Positions 1 through 6,336 of a DNA stretch of 9,199 nt are shown here, one piece after another. Below the pieces are notes generated by a model. The model had not been told where the DNA came from. It searched no databases and saw only the letters and a program-made list of their open reading frames with translations. How positions within the stretch are numbered: position 1 is the stretch's first letter; each line of letters opens with the position of its first letter. The translations under genes were made by a program, and so were the position numbers. Source of the stretch: DATKZH01 sp964505295 (GTDB lineage: Bacteria > Planctomycetota > Planctomycetia > Pirellulales > Thermoguttaceae); NCBI GenBank assembly GCA_964505295.1, contig CAZDHR010000294.1:1-9199 (forward strand), written 5' to 3'.

Positions 1-849
1 GCCGCTCGATTGGTCGAGCTTCGCGGGCGTGCAGAGGGCGGTGACGACGTCGTCGCCCAAGGCGCTCGACTCGGCCAGGATCTCGCCGAACGGGTCGAGG
101 ATCATGGCCAGGCCCGGCTTGATCGTGTCGTGGTCGACGCCGACCGGGTTGGTGAACACGTAGTAGACCCCGTTCTCAAACGCCCGGGTGGGAAGCCACC
201 GCATCAGCCAGGCGCGGCCCTTGGGGCCAAGGAATTCCTGGCGAAGCCGTACCGGGTCCCGCTCGCGGTTGTCCCAGAGTTGCTTGTCGATTTTCCCCCG
301 GCCCGGCATGGGGCTATCCAGCCCGCAGGTGACGTGTGGGGCGAAGATGATCTCGACGCCCATCAAGGTGACGATCCGCGGATTCTCCGCCAGGTTGTTG
401 TCGTAGCAGGTGAGGATGCTCGACCGGGCGCCGCACAGGTCGAACACCTGGTACTCGTCGCCCCAGTTCAAGTGCGGGCTGATGAAGGCGTGCAGCTTGC
501 GGTGCCTGGCCACGAAGCCCTCGGGCGAGACGGCCACGTAGGTGTTGAACAGCCGGTCGCCGTCGATCTCGACCAGCCCGGCCAACAGGGCCACGCCCCA
601 CTCCCCGGCCAGATCGACCAGGCGCCGGGTGCTCGGGCCGTCCGGCACCGGCTCGGCCAGGGCCGCGATCTCGTCGCGCGAAAGCTCCTGGAGAAACGTA
701 TACCCGGAAATGCAGCACTCGTGGAAGCTGACGATCTCGGCCCCTTCGTCGACGGCCCGGCGGGCCAGGGCCTCGATGCGGCCGAAGTTGTACTTCTTAT
801 CAGCATCCCGCGCCTCGAACTGCGCGGCGGCGATACGGACGTCTCTCAT
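1..849 (-). CDS. Nitrilase-superfamily carbon-nitrogen hydrolase (3' end beyond window)
   Basis: Reading leftward from the ATG at 849, 283 codons stay open to the window edge, so the C-terminus is missing. The Glu-Lys-Cys triad of the carbon-nitrogen hydrolase family is visible: Glu44 in FHECCISGY, Lys118 in RHRKLHAF and Cys148 in LTCYDNN, at normal family spacing. The later RAFENGVYYVFTNP stretch (about 222-235) is also typical. Members hydrolyse nitriles, linear amides or N-carbamoyl compounds in the cytoplasm through a cysteine thioester. Residues about 174-212 form a charged insertion between the catalytic Cys strand and that block, somewhat as in N-carbamoyl amino acid amidohydrolases, so the substrate is uncertain. 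The start is supported by AGAGG seven to eight bases upstream. The gene lies 82 nt downstream of vapC on the same strand. The family call is firm; the substrate is unknown. Confidence 0.9.
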   Translation of the reverse strand, partial: MRDVRIAAAQFEARDADKKYNFGRIEALARRAVDEGAEIVSFHECCISGYTFLQELSRDEIAALAEPVPDGPSTRRLVDLAGEWGVALLAGLVEIDGDRLFNTYVAVSPEGFVARHRKLHAFISPHLNWGDEYQVFDLCGARSSILTCYDNNLAENPRIVTLMGVEIIFAPHVTCGLDSPMPGRGKIDKQLWDNRERDPVRLRQEFLGPKGRAWLMRWLPTRAFENGVYYVFTNPVGVDHDTIKPGLAMILDPFGEILAESSALGDDVVTALCTPAKLDQSSG

Positions 850-931
850 GGGGGATCCTCTCACAGAGGGGGACGTCTAGGCGTTGGCCAAAGTTCTAAT
901 GGTCGATCGCTCGCGCCAGGCGGCAAACCGA
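850..931 (-). promoter_or_regulatory. Nitrilase leader with hairpin over the ribosome binding site
   Basis: In the 82 nt between vapC and the nitrilase start, minus-strand CCTCT (869-865), a three-base loop and AGAGG (861-857) form a perfect 5-bp stem. The right arm is the Shine-Dalgarno sequence itself, so the fold would hide it. No convincing -35/-10 pair is seen in the gap, so the gene may be read from the vapBC promoter. The hairpin is short and could be chance. Confidence 0.3.
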
Positions 932-1360
932 TCAAGAGAGGGGGTTTTCCCATCGCAGATGTCGGAATCGGCCGAAGTCGGCGTCGCAGGAGACCAGGGT
1001 CGCGCCGTGGGAGATCGCCAGTGCGGCTAGGTGGGCGTCGGTGGTCAAGTTGCCTGCGGTGCCCGTTTCGTGCAGAAGCTCTTTGAGAATTCGCCAGTGC
1101 TCTTGCGTTTCCCTGAGCAGACGCGTCTTGGGGTGGGTTGCCCATACCTCGACGCGGTCCATCGCCTGCTTGGGGGTGAGCGGTTCCGGGAAAACCTGGG
1201 CGTTGGTTGCCAGCCGAAGGAACCCCAGAAGGACGATCCACGGAAGCCCGATCGGCTCATCGTCCGAGAGGGCCGCCTCCCACCACGACCGAGCCGTCTC
1301 GTGGTGGGGCGCGCTGCGGTTGACCGCATAGAGCAGGACATTGAGATCGACGAGCTTCAT
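932..1360 (-). CDS. vapC: VapC-type PIN-domain toxin (ribonuclease)
   Basis: A 142-residue PIN-domain protein of the subfamily expanded in Mycobacterium tuberculosis, recognisable by the order MKLVDLNVLLYA, LPWIVLLGFLRLATN, GNLTTDAHLAALA, SCDADFGRFRHLRWENPL. Metal-binding acidic residues visible are Asp5, Asp108, Asp126 and Asp128. The Glu found near residue 45 in many other VapC proteins is not present, and this subfamily often lacks it. VapC toxins cut specific RNAs, commonly tRNA or rRNA, with Mg2+, and are held inactive by the cognate VapB. Its ATG overlaps the vapB stop as ATGA, the usual translational coupling of such modules. Full length, no visible damage. Confidence 0.93.
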   Translation of the reverse strand: MKLVDLNVLLYAVNRSAPHHETARSWWEAALSDDEPIGLPWIVLLGFLRLATNAQVFPEPLTPKQAMDRVEVWATHPKTRLLRETQEHWRILKELLHETGTAGNLTTDAHLAALAISHGATLVSCDADFGRFRHLRWENPLS

Positions 1361-1623
1361 TTCCGGCGGGCCAGCTTCTCACGGACTTCGTTATCCTCGA
1401 ACGCGGCGGCCATCGCGAGTGCCTTGTCGAGGTTCACGGTCGGCTCGCCCATGCGGAACGCCTTCTCGCGATAGGGGCGGACTGGCTTGCTGGCTCGCTG
1501 CAAGGCGTCAATCCCCACGCGCAACACCCGGTTGATGAGTCGGGCCAGAGACACTCCCTCCCGGTGCGCTTGCTCTTTGAGGTCGCGCAGCAAGTCGTCG
1601 TCGATTTGTACGGTGGTTCTCAT
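1357..1623 (-). CDS. vapB: VapB-type ribbon-helix-helix antitoxin
   Basis: An 88-residue protein with an N-terminal ribbon-helix-helix DNA-binding fold: beta strand RTTVQID at residues 2-8, helix about 9-21, turn, helix about 25-41. A charged, probably flexible C-terminal half (about 45-88) is the expected toxin-binding part. It should neutralise the adjacent VapC and repress their shared promoter as a dimer bound to repeats. The ATG at 1623 is preferred because the RHH strand begins right after it. No Shine-Dalgarno sequence lies upstream; instead a near-consensus promoter puts the predicted transcript start on or next to this ATG. The last four bases overlap vapC. Confidence 0.9.
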   Translation of the reverse strand: MRTTVQIDDDLLRDLKEQAHREGVSLARLINRVLRVGIDALQRASKPVRPYREKAFRMGEPTVNLDKALAMAAAFEDNEVREKLARRK

Positions 1624-1665
1624 GACAGCATCATAGCATCATGTATAGTGATGTCAAGATGTCAA
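1624..1665 (-). promoter_or_regulatory. vapBC promoter and likely operator, predicted leaderless
   Basis: On the minus strand TTGACA (1657-1652) is followed after 16 nt by TATGAT (1635-1630), almost a perfect sigma-70 promoter. The -10 box ends seven bases before the vapB ATG, so the mRNA would begin at about the start codon. Two tandem 8-bp repeats overlay it: TTGACATC twice (1665-1650) over the -35, and ATGATGCT twice (1642-1627) over the -10. These are natural candidate binding sites for an RHH autorepressor. The stretch is AT-rich beside its neighbours. Confidence 0.7.
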
Positions 1666-1864
1666 CCGGCCGCCGGGTGCATGAGGCGCGAAAAACGCCC
1701 CCCGGGGGGCTTGGAGTCGCCCCGCGGCTCGGTTACAAAAGGGGGCGTCGAGTCCGGGAGGCTGTCATTCCAAGACATTCCTTGCTGCGAGCAGCCCTTA
1801 CCCTACCCCCCTGAAGGGGCGGGGGCGGTGATTACGCTGTTTTTGGTTCCAACGGAGGCCTGTA
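1666..1864 (+). other. Divergent intergenic region with GC-rich palindromes upstream of the aminotransferase
   Basis: No gene is seen here. It contains a 14-nt perfect palindrome of C6/G6 type at 1697-1710, a GCTGC/GCAGC stem with two-base loop at 1784-1795, and CCCC-TGAA-GGGG at 1808-1819 followed by a further G run. CATTCC occurs twice at 1766-1771 and 1776-1781. The tail supplies the GGAGG ribosome site (1854-1858), six bases before the aminotransferase ATG. A rightward promoter must lie here if the cassette is independently transcribed, but the best match (TTGGAG at 1711, TTACAA at 1733) is weak. The palindromes resemble REP-like intergenic repeats or a folded leader. Confidence 0.35.
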
Positions 1865-3154
1865 ATGACGAATGATTCGGTTACTTCGCAAAAACTGGCG
1901 ATCGACGGCGGCCCCAAGGCCGTGACCAACAATCTGGTCGGCTGGCCCCAGTTCGCCGAGGAGGGGATCAAGGCGGTCGAGGAGGTGCTTCGCTCCGGCA
2001 AGGTGAACTATTGGACCGGCCCGAGAGGGAGGGAATTCGAGGAGAAATTCGCCCAGTGGCAGGGGAGCAAGTTCGCCATCAGCACCGCCACGGGCACGTC
2101 GGCGTTGCACGTGGCCCTCTCGGCCTTGGGCATCGGGCCGGGCGACGAGGTGATCGTGCCCAGCTACACGTTCATCGCCACCAGCTTCGCGGTGGTCCAG
2201 GCGGGGGCCATCCCGCGGTTTGCCGACGTGAACCTCGACGACCACTGCATCAGCGTCGAATCGGCCGAGCGCCTGGTCACTCCGCGGACCAAGGCGATCA
2301 TGCCCGTCCATCTGTACGGCAACGTCTGCGACATGGACCAGATCAGCGCCTTCGCCCGGAAGCACAACCTGTTCGTGATCGAAGACAACGCCGAGGCGTT
2401 CGGCGGCGGGTACAAGGGCAAGAAGACGGGCACGCTCTCGCACATCGCCGGGCTGAGCTTCTGCCAGAACAAGACCTTCACCACCGGCGGCGAAGGCGGC
2501 ATGGTCACCACCGACGACGAAGACCTCGCCTGGGAGGCCCGGAGCTTCCGCGACCACGGTTACGACGTCAAGGAGCGGCTCAACCTGCTGGAGTTGGAGC
2601 AGAAGCTCCCCTACATCCACAACCGGGTGGGCTGGAACTACCGGATGACCGAGATGCAGTCGGCGATCGGACTGGCCGAGCTGGCCCGCATGGACACCTG
2701 GAACATGCCCCGCCGCCGCCGCAACGCCCAAATCCTGCTCGACGCCCTCGGCCCGCTCCCGCAGATCAAGTACATGCCGATCGACACCGAGGAGCGTCGC
2801 AACGGGTGGTACGTGTGTGCGTTCTCGCTCGACGTCGAAAACATGGGCTGCGACATCCAGCAGTTCGTGGCCGCGGCCGGCGCCGAAGGGGCGCCCTGCT
2901 GGAAGGTCTTCTGGCCCCAGTGCCACACCGAACGGGCCTTCATGGCGAAGAACGGCTTCGGCAACTCGGGCTTCCCGTTCACCTCCACCGAGTACACCGA
3001 CCCGGAGAGCGTCGACTTCAGCAAGGTCGAGGTGCCCAACGCCGTCTGGCACGAGTCGCACACGTTCACCTGCTTCCCCTTCCCGACGTTCGAGGAGGAG
3101 GACATGCAGCAGATCGCCAACGCCGTGGTGAAGGTGATCAAGGCGTACTCCTGA
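1865..3154 (+). CDS. DegT/DnrJ/EryC1/StrS-family PLP aminotransferase
   Basis: A 429-residue fold-type I PLP enzyme of the sugar aminotransferase family. Visible landmarks are TGTSA (76-80, phosphate contact), GDEVIVPSYTFIATS (93-107), the ring-binding Asp174 in VIEDNAEAFGG, the Schiff-base Lys203 in SFCQNKTFTTGGEGGMVTTDD, and NYRMTEMQSAIG (258-269). Members usually transfer an amino group from glutamate or glutamine to a keto-sugar, often nucleotide-linked, or to a keto-inositol. The length is a little above the usual 360-400 because of a longer C-terminal half. The start at 1865 has GGAGG six bases upstream. It heads a rightward cassette with a ceramidase-like hydrolase and a Gfo/Idh/MocA dehydrogenase; a dehydrogenase/aminotransferase pair is a common way to turn a hydroxyl into an amine. 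The specific substrate is not determined. Confidence 0.93.
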   Translation: MTNDSVTSQKLAIDGGPKAVTNNLVGWPQFAEEGIKAVEEVLRSGKVNYWTGPRGREFEEKFAQWQGSKFAISTATGTSALHVALSALGIGPGDEVIVPSYTFIATSFAVVQAGAIPRFADVNLDDHCISVESAERLVTPRTKAIMPVHLYGNVCDMDQISAFARKHNLFVIEDNAEAFGGGYKGKKTGTLSHIAGLSFCQNKTFTTGGEGGMVTTDDEDLAWEARSFRDHGYDVKERLNLLELEQKLPYIHNRVGWNYRMTEMQSAIGLAELARMDTWNMPRRRRNAQILLDALGPLPQIKYMPIDTEERRNGWYVCAFSLDVENMGCDIQQFVAAAGAEGAPCWKVFWPQCHTERAFMAKNGFGNSGFPFTSTEYTDPESVDFSKVEVPNAVWHESHTFTCFPFPTFEEEDMQQIANAVVKVIKAYS

Positions 3155-3186
3155 GCGGCTGTGGCTGACGCGGTGGGCGCACGGCG

Positions 3187-3211
3187 GCCGCTTGCGGTTT
3201 CGCCGCACAAA
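3187..3211 (+). repeat. Intergenic repeat element, copy 1
   Basis: In the 87-nt spacer after the aminotransferase, GCCGCTTGCGGTTTCGC (3187-3203) runs into CCGCACAAA (3203-3211). TGCGG-TTTCG-CCGCA (3193-3207) folds as a perfect 5-bp stem. A diverged copy sits in the next spacer at 4643-4685 (15 of 17 bases, plus the exact CCGCACAAA). No T run follows, so a simple intrinsic terminator is unlikely. Confidence 0.55.
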
Positions 3212-3241
3212 ACGTCCACCTTCTCATCTGGGAGAGATTGG

Positions 3242-4615
3242 ATGGCTGGCGTCCGCGTGGGCATAGCCACGGTCGACTTCACGCCCGCCCCGGGCCTGCC
3301 CTTGATGGGCAACTTCCGCGACGATTATCTGGCCCGGGGCACCCACGACCCGCTCCTGGCCAAGGCGATGGTCTTCGAGGATTGCGAAGGCGCGAAGGCG
3401 GCCGTGCTTGCGGTCGATGTGTGCATGCTCGACCGCGAGAACGTCGCGCTCATTCGCCGGGCAATCGCCGCCCAGTGCGACGTGCCGCCTGAAAACGTGC
3501 TCGTCCATGCGACCCACACGCACAGCGCCCCCGCCCCCAGCGACCGCTTCCTGTTCGGCCTCGATTTCGAGCCGTATCGCGGCGACGCCGAGCGGCTGCT
3601 GGCCGAGGCGGCCAAGGCGGTCGCCCGGGCGAACGAGAAGCTGGCCCCTGCGACCCTCAGCATAGGCTACGCCCAGGAAGATCGGATCTCGTTCAACCGG
3701 CGCCTGCGCCGCCGGGACGGCTCGACGAAGATGAACTGGGAAGCGCTCCAGCCGGGGTTCGATTCGGACCAGATCGTCGGCGCCTGGGGGCCCGTCGATC
3801 CGGAAGTCGCGTGCCTGGTGGTCGAGCGAGACGGCGAGCCCGCCGCGGCCGTGGTCAACTTCGCCCTCCATCCGGCGATCCTGGCCGGCGACAACTGGCT
3901 CTACTCGGCCGACTTCCCCGGCTACCTGGCCGAGTCGCTTCGGCGCACGGTGGGCGAGGGCTTCGTGAGCCTGTTTCTCAACGGGTGTTGCGGCGACGTG
4001 AACCACGTCGACTATCGCCAGCCGCAGCAGGGCCGCGGCTTCCAGATGGCCCAGCGCGTGGGATACATGCTCGGGGCGGCCGCGCAGGAGGCGATCCGGA
4101 GGCGGTCGCCCGTGCCGGCGGATCGGGTCGCCGTGTCGCGCGAAGCGGTCTCGCTCGAGCGGATGCCGATCAGCGAGGAGGAGCGACGCTGGTGTGAAGA
4201 GACGCTGCAGGCCGCGGCCGAGAACCCGCTCGCGGGCCAGGTCGACGGCCTGCCCGACGCCTTCTTCGCCCAGCTCCGGCTCCAGATGTACCAAACGCAG
4301 CACGTGCCCGACGAAGTCGAAGTGATGGTGCTCCGCGTGGGCGACGCGGCGATCGTGGGCTTGCCGGGCGAGAACTTCTCGGCGACGGGCACCGCCATCA
4401 AGGGCCGCTCCGCCGCGGCGCACACGCTCGTGGCCGAGCTTGCAGGCGACGCCATCGGCTACCTCCCCACGCGCGAGTCGTTCCCCCAAGGCGGCTACGA
4501 GACGACGGTGGGAAGCACGCTCTACGAGCCCGGCGCGGCCGAAAGGCTCGTCGAATCCGCCGCGGCGCAGCTCGATCGGCTTTTCCCCAGGCGACAGGCA
4601 GGGAGCAATGAGTAA
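3242..4615 (+). CDS. Neutral/alkaline-ceramidase-like zinc hydrolase, N-terminal domain only
   Basis: A 457-residue protein matching the N-terminal catalytic domain of neutral/alkaline non-lysosomal ceramidases. Landmarks: VGIATVDFTP at the start; VHATHTHSAP with candidate zinc ligands His92 and His94; FALHP with His210; NWLYSADFPG with Ser222 where ceramidases carry the nucleophile; FLNGCCGDVN (245-254); LPGENFSATG with candidate ligand Glu377; and a Tyr-rich end (Tyr407, Tyr419). Classical enzymes hydrolyse the amide of ceramide. This one lacks a signal peptide and the C-terminal beta-sandwich domain of the roughly 650-residue secreted enzymes, so it is probably cytoplasmic and may act on another N-acyl substrate. 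The ATG at 3242 is chosen over an in-frame GTG at 3161 because GGAGAG lies five bases before it and the conserved domain begins at once. The extreme C-terminus is read from low-complexity GGCAG sequence. Confidence 0.85.
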   Translation: MAGVRVGIATVDFTPAPGLPLMGNFRDDYLARGTHDPLLAKAMVFEDCEGAKAAVLAVDVCMLDRENVALIRRAIAAQCDVPPENVLVHATHTHSAPAPSDRFLFGLDFEPYRGDAERLLAEAAKAVARANEKLAPATLSIGYAQEDRISFNRRLRRRDGSTKMNWEALQPGFDSDQIVGAWGPVDPEVACLVVERDGEPAAAVVNFALHPAILAGDNWLYSADFPGYLAESLRRTVGEGFVSLFLNGCCGDVNHVDYRQPQQGRGFQMAQRVGYMLGAAAQEAIRRRSPVPADRVAVSREAVSLERMPISEEERRWCEETLQAAAENPLAGQVDGLPDAFFAQLRLQMYQTQHVPDEVEVMVLRVGDAAIVGLPGENFSATGTAIKGRSAAAHTLVAELAGDAIGYLPTRESFPQGGYETTVGSTLYEPGAAERLVESAAAQLDRLFPRRQAGSNE

Positions 4616-4633
4616 GGGGCAGTAGGCAGTGAG
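4595..4633 (+). repeat. Degenerate GGCAG repeat across the hydrolase stop codon
   Basis: GGCAGGGAG, GGGCAGTA and GGCAGTGAG occur close together from about 4597 to 4633, spanning the last codons and the stop (4613-4615). The hydrolase tail RQAGSNE is encoded by this purine-rich sequence. A GGCAG-based tandem array also forms the end of the GH130 gene at 7590-7617. Confidence 0.4.
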
Positions 4634-4642
4634 ATTTCGGCA

Positions 4643-4685
4643 GCCGTTTGCGGCTTCGCAAGCCAGCCCAACCGTACCGCACAAA
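4643..4685 (+). repeat. Intergenic repeat element, copy 2
   Basis: In the 101-nt spacer before the oxidoreductase, GCCGTTTGCGGCTTCGC (4643-4659) matches copy 1 at 15 of 17 positions, and CCGCACAAA recurs exactly at 4677-4685 after 17 extra bases. TTGCG-GCTT-CGCAA (4648-4661) is a perfect 5-bp hairpin. The sequence differs from copy 1 but the ability to fold is kept. Confidence 0.55.
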
Positions 4686-4716
4686 TCCCGAACCCAAAAC
4701 GCAAGGAGACGTTTCC

Positions 4717-5763
4717 ATGGCCAAAGGCAAAGTCAACTTCGGCGTCATCGGAGCCGGCGGGATCGCCTATCGCAAGACGATTCCCGGCATGCTCAAGGCG
4801 AAGAACTGCAAGCTCGTGGCGGTCATGGACCCGGTGAACATCGACAAGATCGCCGCCGAGTTCCAGGTCTTCCGCGCCTACACAACCGAAAAGGAGCTGC
4901 TGGCCGATCCCGACGTCGAGGCCGTCTACATCGCCTCGCCGGTGAACTGCCACGCCCGGCAGATCAAGATGGCCGCCGCGGCCGGCAAGCACGTCCTCTG
5001 CGAGAAGCCGCTCTGCTTGAACCTGAAGCAGGCCAAGGAGGCGGTCGAGGCGTGCCGCAAGGGCAAGGTCTTCCTCCAGGAAGGCTACATGATGAAGTTC
5101 CACGGGGCCCACCGAAAAATCCGCCAGCTCATCGACGAGGGCCGGCTGGGCAAGATCGTCTACATGCGGGCGCAACTCTCCTGCTGGTACCCGAAGATGG
5201 AGGGCGCGTGGCGCCAAGACCCCAGGAAAGGGGGCGGCGGGGCCCTGATCGACATGGCCACCCACCTGTACGATCTGATGGAGTACTTCGCCGGGCCGGT
5301 CCGCCGCGTGGTCGCGCTGACCGGGACCCTCGTGCAGGACTACAAGTCGGACGACGCTTCCGCGACCCTTCTGGAGTTCAAGTCCGGGGCCCACGGCACC
5401 GTCGACTGCTTCTACTGCATCCCCGACGAGGCCAGCCGCACCCGGCTCGAGGTCTACGGCTCCGCGGGGGCCGTCTTCACCGAGGGGACGATCGGCCAGA
5501 GCACGGGCGGCAAGATGGAGGGGATCTTCGGGCTCGGCGACGCCGCCTACGACGCCGCCCAGGACAAGGACGTAGCGCGCAAGTTCCAGCGGGTCCCCTT
5601 CGACAAGATCAACCCCTACACGGCCGAGTGCCGCTACTTCGCCGACTGCATCCTCGAAGGCCGCCCCCCCGAAATCAACGGCCCCAAAAACGCCCTGCAC
5701 GTCATGGGACTGATGGAGAAGGCGTACGGGTCGTATAAGAGTAAGAGTATCTTGAATGTGTAG
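4717..5763 (+). CDS. Gfo/Idh/MocA-family NAD(P)-dependent oxidoreductase
   Basis: A 348-residue enzyme with an N-terminal Rossmann domain (GVIGAGGIA, 9-17; cofactor-loop Asp38 in VAVMD) and the family's EKP signature at Glu96-Lys97-Pro98 in VLCEKPLCLN. The C-terminal alpha/beta domain carries GGGGALIDMATHLYD (172-186), with Asp179 and His183 as the likely catalytic acid/base pair. Members oxidise or reduce a hydroxyl of sugars, inositols or nucleotide sugars in the cytoplasm. Start 4717 is preferred to an upstream in-frame ATG at 4648: GGAG at 4705-4708 has an eight-base spacing, and the upstream 23 residues fall in intergenic repeat sequence. As the last gene of the cassette it could make the keto substrate for the aminotransferase or process its product. 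Substrate not known. Confidence 0.94.
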   Translation: MAKGKVNFGVIGAGGIAYRKTIPGMLKAKNCKLVAVMDPVNIDKIAAEFQVFRAYTTEKELLADPDVEAVYIASPVNCHARQIKMAAAAGKHVLCEKPLCLNLKQAKEAVEACRKGKVFLQEGYMMKFHGAHRKIRQLIDEGRLGKIVYMRAQLSCWYPKMEGAWRQDPRKGGGGALIDMATHLYDLMEYFAGPVRRVVALTGTLVQDYKSDDASATLLEFKSGAHGTVDCFYCIPDEASRTRLEVYGSAGAVFTEGTIGQSTGGKMEGIFGLGDAAYDAAQDKDVARKFQRVPFDKINPYTAECRYFADCILEGRPPEINGPKNALHVMGLMEKAYGSYKSKSILNV

Positions 5764-5865
5764 CAGTGGGGCGTGCTTGCGATCCGCCACCAAAGGACTC
5801 GGTGGGTCCGCGGATGGAAATCTGCTACTCAGTGGACACGATGCCCGTTTCCGGCGCGGCTTACG
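5764..5865. other. Convergent intergenic gap with imperfect inverted repeat
   Basis: This gap separates the stops of the oxidoreductase and the minus-strand protease. ATCCGCCACC (5782-5791) pairs with GGTG (5801-5804) and GCGGAT (5810-5815), leaving GGTCC bulged. That bulge can instead pair with GGAC at 5795-5798, giving an alternative inner stem. The position suits a bidirectional terminator, but there is no T run on either side. A gene is not seen. Confidence 0.35.
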
Positions 5866-6219
5866 TCAAGCCAGCAGCATCCGCGCCGGCTGCAAGGTGC
5901 GGTTGAAGGGATTCAGGACCAGCCCCAGAATCTCTAACGTCACGACTCCCAGAAGCGCCTCATCATCGGCTTGTCCAAGGATCACCGGCGTATGGGCGTC
6001 TCCTTGGGGCAGCGCCAGATGGCATTCCGAGATCGCCCGCTCGACTTGCGATCCATCGGCCAAAGTGAAAACCGCGTTCCGCTTGGGCGCGAGTTCCAGG
6101 GCTTGCCAGTCCTTGTGGGGAACCAGCGTATACTTCGCCCCGCTGTCGACCAGGAAATTGACCGTGGCCTGTTTCCCCGTCGGGCCCGTGGCCACGCCCT
6201 CGATGTAGACCATCCCCAT
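5866..6219 (-). CDS. Small retropepsin-like clan AA aspartic protease
   Basis: A 117-residue protein with one aspartic-protease half. FLVDSGAKYTLVP puts the catalytic Asp25 in a D-S-G-A motif, and ILGQADDEALLGVVTLEILGLVLNP (about 80-104) matches the second psi-loop and hydrophobic region of the bacterial clan AA DTGF family. Such single-domain proteins must dimerise, as retroviral proteases do, to complete a two-Asp active site. They are common in cyanobacteria and planctomycetes, and their substrates are mostly unknown. The start at 6219 has GGAGGG eight bases upstream; a second in-frame ATG at 6213 is possible. No signal peptide or membrane segment is seen. It has its own upstream promoter candidate and lies 117 nt after the small membrane protein gene. 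Confidence 0.85.
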   Translation of the reverse strand: MGMVYIEGVATGPTGKQATVNFLVDSGAKYTLVPHKDWQALELAPKRNAVFTLADGSQVERAISECHLALPQGDAHTPVILGQADDEALLGVVTLEILGLVLNPFNRTLQPARMLLA

Positions 6220-6297
6220 TCTGATTGCCCTCCGGCTAACGGGATATCGAAAGCAGGATGCTCGACACCGGATCCTCGCCCTTCGTCACCTCGCTCG

Positions 6298-6306
6298 AGT
6301 ATAACA
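6298..6306 (-). promoter_or_regulatory. Extended -10 promoter for the retropepsin-like gene
   Basis: On the minus strand TGTTATACT combines the TG of an extended -10 with TATACT, five of six bases to consensus. At 17 nt further upstream TGGCGA (6326-6321) is a poor -35, which is usual for extended -10 promoters. Transcription would start near 6291, giving a leader of about 70 nt with the GGAGGG site near its end. Confidence 0.45.
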
Positions 6307-6336
6307 CCAGTGGAGCGTCGTCGCCAGGAGCCCGGA

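Noticed and set aside
10..1086. Long plus-strand open frame opposite the nitrilase and vapC
   Set aside because: It is antisense to two genes with clear catalytic motifs, has low-complexity Arg/Gly/Asp-rich composition, and matches no family. High GC content produces such frames.
1666..1864. Rightward sigma-70 promoter (TTGGAG at 1711, TTACAA at 1733)
   Set aside because: The spacing is acceptable but the -10 matches consensus poorly, so it is not listed as a separate feature.
1832..3208. Minus-strand open frame of 458 codons opposite the aminotransferase
   Set aside because: It mirrors the aminotransferase, whose PLP lysine and Asp motifs are intact, and its own translation has no recognisable domain.
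3187..3211. Intrinsic terminator after the aminotransferase
   Set aside because: The stem is only 5 bp and no T run follows; its near-copy in the next spacer makes a dispersed or shared element more likely.
3224..5793. Two long minus-strand open frames opposite the hydrolase and oxidoreductase
   Set aside because: Both are shadows of motif-rich plus-strand genes; their overlap with each other and with intergenic repeats argues against coding.
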